From positions 1 through 28,208 of the forward strand of contig JALVQM010000404.1 in the NCBI GenBank assembly GCA_027025615.1: 28,208 bases of DNA, read 5' to 3'. Made by a program: the position numbers and the translations under genes. The stretch's first letter is position 1, and each line of letters opens with the position of its first letter. Below the pieces are notes generated by a model. It did not search any database. It saw nothing but the letters and a program-made list of their open reading frames with translations, and had not been told where the DNA came from. The stretch is from Desulfobacteraceae bacterium (GTDB lineage Bacteria > Desulfobacterota > Desulfobacteria > Desulfobacterales > Desulfosarcinaceae). Shown in pieces: positions 6,133 through 13,043 of the stretch.

Positions 6133-8535
6133 TCATACCGTAGGTAAAAAGGTGGTCTCCTGATTTTGGTCATCCTTGATGGAAACCGTATCGCCTGTAT
6201 AACGAGACCATTGCCTCGGGTACATGAAATTCATAACATTATAAAACATGGCCTCAAGCAGGGCGATAGAACTTATTTCAGCAGGTTGCGAGTCCAGGTC
6301 AGAAATTGCCATCTGGTTGGTCTCTATCCTGAACTTCAGTATACGTATTTGTTCGAGAAATTTTACGGCATCGTCCAGGGCAGAATTTTGCTTGGAATCG
6401 TTGTGTTTCCTTGCAAGCAGCCTCATTTTGCTCTGTTCGATAAAGGTCGAGGTACCTTCCTGGATCTGTTTTTTCTGATGGGGATGTTTAAAAATAGCTT
6501 GCCTTTGGAGTAAATTATTCACCCTTTCTTCAAGTTTTACAACCCGTCTTGTCAGTTCCTGCTTGATTTCATTCAGCATGGGTTTGGGCACCTTGATCCG
6601 TATGCTGTCCAAAACATCAATATGGGTGATCAATGAGGTTTCAAATTCCTGGACAGCACTGGACCAGAAAAGCGAACTCTGTTCCATCATCACCTGGAGT
6701 TTTTCCTGGGCTTTTTTCTTTGCCCGTAATTTGCGAAGCATATCGGAAAAAAGTCCGGCTGTTTTTACAAACAACGTATTACCAACGATAATTTTATAGA
6801 TTATGGCCATAACCGCAAACCAGTCCTGTAAATGGAGTGTTTGCCTGACATCTTTGAAAATAAGGGCCAGAGCCTTGTTAGGTAAAAAATGAGAGGGTGT
6901 AGCATAAAGCGGCGTTCCGCCCAGTTGGGGCTGTTCTACGGGTTCACCATTTTCCTGCTTCATTATGGCAGCGGTTTCCATGTCTATCAGGCCCATGGAA
7001 AAACCATTAATATCGTTCAAAAAGTTAGGATAGCGGGCTGGATCACCGGCAACGAATAAATTTTCGGGTTTCAGATCTCGCATGGCCACCTTTTTCTCTG
7101 CAAGCCGGGCGAGCATGTCCAGCATGGCAGAAGATAGATTTCGGCGCCAGGTGCGGGTCTTTTCATAACGACTATTGACCAAATATGCTTCCACCATCTT
7201 CCTGAAAGCCAGCAAATCACTGCTGTGGTCTTCTACCAGACGTCCAACATATTGGACAACCCTCTGGTCCAGGGTCTCCTCAGATGATTCAGTTTTCTCT
7301 GATTTATGGCCATATTTGCTTAAAAAACTTATGAACCAACGACGCAACTGGTATTGTGAACAAACGTCAGCTACACCATAATTTGCACACCATTTACGGA
7401 GCCGATCTTCTATCTCATTGAAAATTTTTGCTGTCTGTATTCCCAGATGCCAATAATCCTCACCGTAACGCCCTGTGAAACCATTTTGATCCCAGACAAG
7501 CTCGCCATGGGATACAATTTCTTCTTCTACTGTGCTGCGATCACTATGAATATCTTCAATGGTCCGACTCAGAAAAAAATGTTTTGAAAGTTCCATGAAA
7601 AACACGAAACTATTTCCAATCTTTAGATATTCTTGATATTCGGGGCGGGTCTCAACCAGATTTTTATACCTCTTTTCAACCTCGTCCTGGCTCAACTCAT
7701 CCATGTAGGGCAGATTGTAAACTTTTCGCAGAATCACCGAGACCCTGGGAACAATGCACGGAATTGGAGACAATTGTTCGGCAACAAGCGCTTCTCTGGC
7801 TATTTGCTTGTTATATTGATAGAATTCAGTGATTGACTGGGGTGGAACCTTGACGACCAGGTGGGTATCGTAAATTACATAAAAACACTGGCTCCTGCTC
7901 CCGGCCCCGGCGCTAAGCAATCCTATGGACATTCTACGCACCAGCCAGTCGCCGCTTGGTTTAATCCGCATTAAAAAGACATTTTCCGGGCAGCGCTCAC
8001 GGGTTTCCACCTTATACATTTGGCCGGGAGTGTCTTTGTCTATTCCGGATTGAATTTTGAACAGATTGAAAAAAAATAACTGGATTTGCTGTTGCAGGGG
8101 AAGCTCTTCTGATAATATTTTATCGTTCTTAATTTTTTCTCCAGTGGTAGAGCTGAATTTGTCGCTTACCCCGGCCTTGACTTCGCTTGATCGCAAACTT
8201 TTCTTGCGACTTGTCTGCCTGGACCAATATTTTAACGCCAATATAATCATTAAAACCGCAATTATCACCAGTACAAGCAATAAGGCCGCCGGCACTATTC
8301 CTCCAGTGAACATAACAAGCTTGTGCCAGTAACTCTGGAGTAAGAAAAAACCGCTGCCCTGATTCTGATTTACGGCCACATGCTTCTGGATCGCAAATGC
8401 AGTCTGCAAGCCCATGCACTTCAGGCAAAGGGAAATTAATGCGTTTAGTTTCAACAGTTTAATACAACGAAAAGATTTGCTGAAAAGCAAATAAAATAAA
8501 AATCGGAAACGGTTTGCATGAAACCGGGTTGGCAT
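6133..8535 (-). CDS. Membrane-anchored Ser/Thr protein kinase-like protein with large insertion
   Basis: 800 residues. The N-terminal 50 residues resemble a signal peptide (hydrophobic stretch ending in TAFA), then a short loop and a membrane segment at about 76-103. The rest is cytoplasmic. A protein-kinase fold is traceable: glycine-rich loop GLLSAGAGSR (205-214), catalytic lysine K229 in LVVKVPP, catalytic loop MRDLKPEN (485-492; D487, K489, N492), metal-binding D518 in LIDMETA, activation-segment end GGTPLYATP (539-547) and D571 in DWFAVMAIIY. The lysine-to-catalytic-Asp distance is about 258 residues, against about 94 in standard kinases, so there is an insertion of roughly 160 residues. 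The usual DFG is DME and the APE motif is ATP. The final 200 residues are helical and coiled-coil-like. It lies 18 bases after an FHA gene on the same strand, suggesting a phosphothreonine signalling pair. Activity is likely but unproven. Confidence 0.82.
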   Translation of the reverse strand: MPTRFHANRFRFLFYLLFSKSFRCIKLLKLNALISLCLKCMGLQTAFAIQKHVAVNQNQGSGFFLLQSYWHKLVMFTGGIVPAALLLVLVIIAVLMIILALKYWSRQTSRKKSLRSSEVKAGVSDKFSSTTGEKIKNDKILSEELPLQQQIQLFFFNLFKIQSGIDKDTPGQMYKVETRERCPENVFLMRIKPSGDWLVRRMSIGLLSAGAGSRSQCFYVIYDTHLVVKVPPQSITEFYQYNKQIAREALVAEQLSPIPCIVPRVSVILRKVYNLPYMDELSQDEVEKRYKNLVETRPEYQEYLKIGNSFVFFMELSKHFFLSRTIEDIHSDRSTVEEEIVSHGELVWDQNGFTGRYGEDYWHLGIQTAKIFNEIEDRLRKWCANYGVADVCSQYQLRRWFISFLSKYGHKSEKTESSEETLDQRVVQYVGRLVEDHSSDLLAFRKMVEAYLVNSRYEKTRTWRRNLSSAMLDMLARLAEKKVAMRDLKPENLFVAGDPARYPNFLNDINGFSMGLIDMETAAIMKQENGEPVEQPQLGGTPLYATPSHFLPNKALALIFKDVRQTLHLQDWFAVMAIIYKIIVGNTLFVKTAGLFSDMLRKLRAKKKAQEKLQVMMEQSSLFWSSAVQEFETSLITHIDVLDSIRIKVPKPMLNEIKQELTRRVVKLEERVNNLLQRQAIFKHPHQKKQIQEGTSTFIEQSKMRLLARKHNDSKQNSALDDAVKFLEQIRILKFRIETNQMAISDLDSQPAEISSIALLEAMFYNVMNFMYPRQWSRYTGDTVSIKDDQNQETTFLPTV

Positions 8536-8553
8536 GGATAACCTTGCTGTTGC

Positions 8554-9336
8554 TTAGCCTAAGCTGGCCTGCTCGGCATCTTCCGGTTCAACACCAAGCA
8601 ATAGCTTTACAGGACCTACCTGTATAACATCATCATTTTCCAGTTGCACTGTTCCTTTGACAGTTTGACCATTAACTTTTGGCTTCAGCAGCCCGCTGGC
8701 GTATGAAAGAAAATAATGTCCGTTTGTAAAATTTATAGTGGCTGCCGGGGCACCATATAACAAAGACCATATTCCTCTAATAACCACATCAGCATCATTG
8801 TTTCTTCCGATTGTCACAAGCCCCTTGTCAAGCTCTAAACTTCCCTGTCCTCCCTGGAGAAATAAAAGGATGCCGGGTGTTGTCTGGCCGCTTTCTTTTC
8901 CAAGGTCCTTTTCAGATTCAAATTCCTGTTTGAGCATATTTCTGTACTGCTCGGGGTTCATAACCATGGTTTGATCGGAACCAATATCTGCCGGGCTGAC
9001 ACCCGCTGCCCCGTTTCGGTGAGACTCTCCATCAAAATCGATTGAGTCCTCTAAATCAACCAGCATCTTGTGCTTACCTATGGTGATAACATCCTGATGG
9101 TTGATTCGACAGGAGGCAATAGATTCTCCATTAAGGAAAGTCCCATTTTTGCTTTCCAGGTCGGTCAACTGGTACTTGCCTGCATGATTATCAATCCTGG
9201 CGTGGATACCTGAAACAGCCAGGTTATCGATAACTATATCGTTATCCCGCCGCCTGCCTATTGTAAGTGCCTGGTCGGATACCAGAGGATAAACACCCAA
9301 TACCTTATCTTTGAATTTGAAAATAATACGAGCCAT
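8554..9336 (-). CDS. Double FHA-domain protein
   Basis: 260 residues from the ATG at 9336, chosen because AAGGA lies 7 bases upstream; a GTG at 9358-9360 has no such site. The N-terminal FHA domain is canonical for phosphothreonine binding: GRRRDNDIVI with R28, SGIH with S42 and H45, then SKNGTFLNG with N64. A linker contains an acidic stretch and the segment SDQTMVMNPEQ, whose threonine is a possible phosphorylation site. The C-terminal FHA domain (TIGRNNDADVVI, then VNGQTV and DVIQVGPVKLLLG) keeps the Gly-Arg start but lacks the Ser-x-x-His motif, so it is probably a structural or non-canonical FHA. The gene ends 18 bases before the kinase-like gene, so the two are very probably co-transcribed and the kinase may phosphorylate this protein. 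Confidence 0.9.
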   Translation of the reverse strand: MARIIFKFKDKVLGVYPLVSDQALTIGRRRDNDIVIDNLAVSGIHARIDNHAGKYQLTDLESKNGTFLNGESIASCRINHQDVITIGKHKMLVDLEDSIDFDGESHRNGAAGVSPADIGSDQTMVMNPEQYRNMLKQEFESEKDLGKESGQTTPGILLFLQGGQGSLELDKGLVTIGRNNDADVVIRGIWSLLYGAPAATINFTNGHYFLSYASGLLKPKVNGQTVKGTVQLENDDVIQVGPVKLLLGVEPEDAEQASLG

Positions 9337-9570
9337 ACGCGATCCTTTATTAAAAACCACCTATGAAAAACATAATTTTAATCATTTAGTCAAGGTATTA
9401 TGCCTGTTTTCTATCAAGGTTCCCAATTTTGGCTTCAGTTTTACGTATTTTGTTCACCTTAATGTATCAGGCAAATTTATTATCAGCAAGTATGACGACA
9501 AATATCACATCGATATTATAATATATTGCAAAATCCACCATAAGTCTTTCAAATTTATAAAATGCTGTAT

Positions 9571-9598
9571 TTGACTTGAAGTTAATCGTGATTAGTAT
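9571..9598 (+). promoter_or_regulatory. Possible promoter of clpB
   Basis: The AT-rich 300-base gap between the divergent FHA gene and clpB holds TTGACT (9571-9576), 16 bases, then TAGTAT (9593-9598), an acceptable sigma-70-type pair. The overlapping CTTGAA at 9575-9580 equals the -35 part of the sigma-32 heat-shock consensus, but no CCCCAT-like -10 follows. There is no CIRCE element. The transcript would start about 40 bases before the ATG. Nothing else is evident in 9337-9643. Confidence 0.35.
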
Positions 9599-9643
9599 TT
9601 ATGCAAATTTTGGACCACTTGTTACAGGAGGACAAATAATAAT

Positions 9644-12226
9644 ATGCGTTTCGATAAATTTACCATAAAATCACAAGAGCTTTTACAAAACGCCCAACAG
9701 GCGGCATCCAGCCATAACAACCAGCAAATTGAACCCGTCCACTTGCTGATGACCATGCTGGAAGAAAAGGACGGTGTAGCCAGCTCAATATTACGCAAGC
9801 TCGGCGTTTCACCCGGAGCAGTTGCCCAGGAAGTGGTCTTGGCCGTAGACAGGTTGCCGAAGGTATCCGGGGTAACCGAGGTATATATTTCGCCTCAAAC
9901 CAAGGCGGTACTTGACAAGGCCTTTTCGGAAGCCGCCCGGATGAAGGACGAGTACGTCAGCATAGAACATATCATGATCGCCCTGGCTGACGAAAAAAGT
10001 TCAGACGCGGGCCGAATACTCGACCGCAACGGCATTACCCGTGAGGCTATTCTTAAAGTCCTGATGGAAATCAGGGGTTCGCAGAGAATTACTGACCCCA
10101 ATCCCGAGGAAAAGTACCAGGCCCTGGACAAATTCAGTCGCGATTTGACCGAGTTGGCTCGGCTGGGCAAAATAGATCCGGTCATTGGACGAGATGAGGA
10201 GATTCGCCGTATAGTCCAAGTCTTGTCGAGGCGGACCAAGAACAACCCGGTGCTGATTGGAGAACCCGGAGTCGGTAAAACTGCAATAGTCGAAGGACTG
10301 GCCCAACGGATAGTGGCAGGCGATGTCACCGAAAGCCTTAAAAACCGCCGACTGGTGGCTCTGGACATGGGCGCTTTAATCGCCGGGGCAAAGTACAGGG
10401 GAGAGTTTGAGGATCGCCTGAAGGCTGTGCTGAAAGAGGTGGAAAAGGCTGAAGGTGAAATCATTTTGTTCATCGATGAGCTGCACACCCTTGTAGGGGC
10501 GGGTGCCACCCAAGGGGCCATGGACGCATCCAACATGCTCAAACCGGCTCTGGCCCGCGGAACTTTGCGATGTGTGGGAGCTACAACCATTAACGAATAC
10601 CGCAAATATATTGAAAAAGACCCGGCCCTGGAAAGACGTTTTCAGCCGGTAATGGTCACTGAACCGACGGTGGAAGATACCATATCTATTTTAAGAGGTT
10701 TGAAAGAAAAATACGAGGTCCACCATGGTGTCAGAATCAAGGATTCAGCCATAGTTGCTGCAGCAACGTTGTCCCACAGGTATATCACCGACCGCTTTTT
10801 GCCTGACAAGGCAATCGATCTGATCGATGAATGCGCTTCCAAGTTAAGGATTGAAATCGATTCCATGCCGACTGAGATAGATGATGTCCAGCGCAGGATC
10901 ACTCAGATGGAAATTGAACGCCAGGCACTTAAGAAGGAAACCGATGCTGCCTCGCGCCAAAGGCTTGCCAGGCTTGAACAGGAATTGGAGGAGCTACGCA
11001 GCCAAATGGCAGAAATGAAAGCCCATTGGGATAACGAAAAACGCCTTATTCAGGAAATTCGCTCAATCAAGGAAGAGCAGGAAAAAACCAACATTGAACA
11101 GCAGCAGGCCGAAAGGCAGGGCGATTTTGCCCGCGTGGCGGAGCTGCGCTACGGAAAAGCCATGGAGCTTGCCAAGCGTCTGGAAGAGGCACGTCAAAAG
11201 CTCGCTCAGCTCCAACAAAAGCGCAAAATGCTGAAGGAAGAGGTGGACGACGAAGATGTTGCCGAAGTAGTTGCGCGCTGGACCGGGATCCCTGTCAGCA
11301 AAATGCTGGAAAGCGAAAAAGAAAAGCTCATCCGGATGGAAGAACGCCTGAGCCAGCGGGTCGTAGGGCAAAAAAGGGCCATAGAGGCTGTTTCCAACGC
11401 TGTCCGCAGGGCTCGGTCCGGATTGCAGGATCCAAACCGGCCCATAGGGTCTTTTATTTTCATGGGTCCCACGGGGGTCGGCAAAACCGAACTGGCTAAA
11501 GCCCTGGCCGAATTTATCTTCGACGATGAACAGGCCATTGTCCGGATCGATATGTCAGAGTATATGGAAAAACATGCCGTTGCCCGCTTGATAGGAGCCC
11601 CTCCCGGATACGTGGGTTATGAAGAAGGCGGTTACCTGACCGAGGCTGTACGCCGCAGGCCATATTCTGTGGTGCTTTTCGACGAAATAGAAAAAGCCCA
11701 TCCTGAAGTATTTAATGTGTTGCTCCAAATCCTGGACGACGGGCGGATGACCGATGGCCATGGTAAAACAGTGGATTTTACCAACACCCTGATAATTATG
11801 ACGTCCAACGTGGGCAGCCAGTGGATTCAGGAGCTGGGAGCCGACCAGCGGGAGGAGATGCAACGAAGGGTAACCGATGCTTTACGGGCCCAGTTCAAAC
11901 CTGAATTTCTCAACCGGATCGACGAGATAATTATCTTTTACAAACTGACCGCGGAACAGATCGGGGCCATCGTCGATATCCAGATGCAACGCCTGAACAG
12001 GCGCCTGGCCGAGCGTAAAATAAGCCTGGAACTTGATCCCAGTGCCCGTGAGCTGCTGGTTGAAAGAGGATATGATCCTGTCTATGGAGCCCGTCCTCTG
12101 AAACGGGCCATCCAGCAATTGATCGAAAACCCGCTGGCAATGGAAATACTAAAAGGAAATATAAAAGAAGGCAGCCGTCTTCAGGCCCGGGCTGAAGGTG
12201 AAGCTATCGGTTTCGTGACGCTTTAA
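9644..12226 (+). CDS. clpB: ClpB disaggregase, Hsp100 AAA+ chaperone
   Basis: 860 residues, the normal length. ClpB is a hexameric cytoplasmic ATPase that threads proteins out of aggregates together with DnaK/DnaJ. Domains in order are a Clp N-terminal double repeat (1-150), AAA-1 with Walker A GEPGVGKT at 206-213 and Walker B ILFIDELH, the long coiled-coil middle domain (about 410-530, rich in E/K/Q/R) that distinguishes ClpB from ClpA, and AAA-2 with Walker A GPTGVGKT at 608-615, the pore loop GYVGYEEGG and Walker B VVLFDEIEKAH. A C-terminal small domain follows. AGGAGG lies about 11 bases before the ATG. It is divergent from the FHA/kinase pair and convergent with the small gene at 12326. 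No sign of damage. Confidence 0.98.
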   Translation: MRFDKFTIKSQELLQNAQQAASSHNNQQIEPVHLLMTMLEEKDGVASSILRKLGVSPGAVAQEVVLAVDRLPKVSGVTEVYISPQTKAVLDKAFSEAARMKDEYVSIEHIMIALADEKSSDAGRILDRNGITREAILKVLMEIRGSQRITDPNPEEKYQALDKFSRDLTELARLGKIDPVIGRDEEIRRIVQVLSRRTKNNPVLIGEPGVGKTAIVEGLAQRIVAGDVTESLKNRRLVALDMGALIAGAKYRGEFEDRLKAVLKEVEKAEGEIILFIDELHTLVGAGATQGAMDASNMLKPALARGTLRCVGATTINEYRKYIEKDPALERRFQPVMVTEPTVEDTISILRGLKEKYEVHHGVRIKDSAIVAAATLSHRYITDRFLPDKAIDLIDECASKLRIEIDSMPTEIDDVQRRITQMEIERQALKKETDAASRQRLARLEQELEELRSQMAEMKAHWDNEKRLIQEIRSIKEEQEKTNIEQQQAERQGDFARVAELRYGKAMELAKRLEEARQKLAQLQQKRKMLKEEVDDEDVAEVVARWTGIPVSKMLESEKEKLIRMEERLSQRVVGQKRAIEAVSNAVRRARSGLQDPNRPIGSFIFMGPTGVGKTELAKALAEFIFDDEQAIVRIDMSEYMEKHAVARLIGAPPGYVGYEEGGYLTEAVRRRPYSVVLFDEIEKAHPEVFNVLLQILDDGRMTDGHGKTVDFTNTLIIMTSNVGSQWIQELGADQREEMQRRVTDALRAQFKPEFLNRIDEIIIFYKLTAEQIGAIVDIQMQRLNRRLAERKISLELDPSARELLVERGYDPVYGARPLKRAIQQLIENPLAMEILKGNIKEGSRLQARAEGEAIGFVTL

Positions 12227-12270
12227 ATATAGAAAAACCGTCACGGGTGCAATTGCCTTTGTTAAAAATA

Positions 12271-12297
12271 GATGCGGCGGCCGATGGCCGCCGCATC
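12271..12297 (-). terminator. Strong GC-rich hairpin terminator between convergent genes
   Basis: GATGCGGCGGCC-GAT-GGCCGCCGCATC is a perfect 12-bp stem with a 3-base loop. Read on the minus strand it is followed by TATTTTTAAC, which makes an intrinsic terminator for the small gene ending at 12326. On the plus strand the following bases (CGCGCCCGTTTTGCC) have only a short T-run, so clpB termination here would be weaker, though the hairpin probably serves both genes. Confidence 0.85.
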
Positions 12298-12325
12298 CGC
12301 GCCCGTTTTGCCAAGCTCCCTACTT

Positions 12326-12643
12326 TCAGCCTCCGAAATTGCCACTTCCCAGACCACGCATGGCCTCTTCAGTAGTCACTCTCAGAGTACTGATGGCAGC
12401 ATTGAATTTTTCACGCTCGGTCTGAATGTCATCAATACCGGTTTCAGGAGTACAATTGTCACGAATCTGTTCAATACGCTCGTCCAGTTCTTCGATGAGA
12501 ATGTGCAAATCTTCAATGGTGCTCAGCAGCTTAGCCTTCTCTCCACCCGGCAGTTTGTCCATCTTGCGGGTGATATCGTAGATTATTGCTTTCCAACCTG
12601 TAAGTTCCATTTCCATTGTTTTACAACAATTTCTTGCTTTCAT
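12326..12643 (-). CDS. Small helical protein of unknown function
   Basis: 105 residues, no signal peptide or membrane segment. It is strongly helical: residues 35-62 (EKAKLLSTIEDLHILIEELD and following) have coiled-coil-like spacing, and a second helix covers about 70-97. It ends in a flexible Gly-rich tail (GLGSGNFGG). Three cysteines (6, 7, 64) are present. AAGGAG lies about 9 bases before the ATG and a strong terminator follows, so the reading frame is well supported as a single-gene transcript. I do not recognise a family. The upstream region looks like a sigma-54 control region, which would mean the gene is made only under a specific signal. The product may be an adaptor or regulatory helix-bundle protein; that is inference from shape only. 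Confidence 0.78.
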   Translation of the reverse strand: MKARNCCKTMEMELTGWKAIIYDITRKMDKLPGGEKAKLLSTIEDLHILIEELDERIEQIRDNCTPETGIDDIQTEREKFNAAISTLRVTTEEAMRGLGSGNFGG

Positions 12644-12716
12644 GATATGCTCCTTTCTTTATTGTTATTTTCTTTTATTGTCGAGTTTACTAATTTTCAG
12701 CTTTTACTATTTTAAT

Positions 12717-12733
12717 AACAAGATGCATGCCAA
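12717..12733 (-). promoter_or_regulatory. Sigma-54-like (-24/-12) promoter element
   Basis: On the minus strand TTGGCATGCATCTTGTT matches the RpoN consensus TTGGCACGNNNNTTGCT at every defined position except two, C7 to T and the -12 C to T. The GG-to-TG spacing is exact. Transcription would start near 12706, about 60 bases before the ATG at 12643. The altered -12 C lowers confidence; the surrounding architecture raises it. Confidence 0.45.
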
Positions 12734-12771
12734 GGACTTATAGTTGAGCCACAATTGGCGACCATAACAAT

Positions 12772-12784
12772 TAACCAATTGATA
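12772..12784 (-). promoter_or_regulatory. Consensus IHF-binding site
   Basis: The minus strand reads TATCAATTGGTTA, a full match to the IHF consensus WATCAANNNNTTR, set in AT-rich DNA. Its centre is at about -72 relative to the predicted sigma-54 start. That is where IHF normally bends DNA between an activator site and an RpoN promoter. Confidence 0.45.
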
Positions 12785-12845
12785 ATTCTGGATATTATTT
12801 TAATAAAAATTGGTCTATGATAGAGAAACGTCAAAGGTTGAGAAG

Positions 12846-12900
12846 CGTTACTGCCGATTGGTAACGTAACTTAAGGACTGGATTTAGCTGGTAACGTTAC
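12846..12900. promoter_or_regulatory. Paired palindromic upstream activator-like sites
   Basis: GGTAACGTAAC (12860-12870) and GGTAACGTTAC (12890-12900) are near-identical and start exactly 30 bases apart, about three helical turns on one DNA face. The second contains a perfect 10-base palindrome GTAACGTTAC. A further half-site CGTTAC stands at 12846-12851, in inverted orientation to GTAACG at 12861-12866. They lie about -140 to -195 from the predicted sigma-54 start, the usual place for enhancer-binding-protein sites. The protein that binds is not identifiable here. The rest of the 12644-13043 gap holds no gene. Confidence 0.5.
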
Positions 12901-13043
12901 ATGTTGAACTGAAACTCCCTGGCACCTCAATAATGTTTTCCACCTAGGCCCAAAGAGTCTGCCGACAATATATTTCAATTTACCGGGACAAGCCGGCTGC
13001 GCGTTGAATGCAATGACAATTCAATCGGCCAAGGATTGGAAGG

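Noticed and set aside
9337..9643. Heat-shock (sigma-32 or CIRCE) promoter of clpB
   Set aside because: CTTGAA is present, but no CCCCAT-like -10 follows at the right distance, and there is no TTAGCACTC-type inverted repeat. Only a generic promoter is proposed.
9895..10605. 236-codon ORF antisense to clpB
   Set aside because: It lies wholly inside clpB on the opposite strand, is Ser/Arg-rich in the way typical of a codon-bias shadow, and has no ribosome-binding site or domain.
12272..12715. 147-codon plus-strand ORF across the terminator and the small gene
   Set aside because: It covers the terminator hairpin and runs antisense to the 105-residue gene, which has a good ribosome-binding site and terminator of its own.
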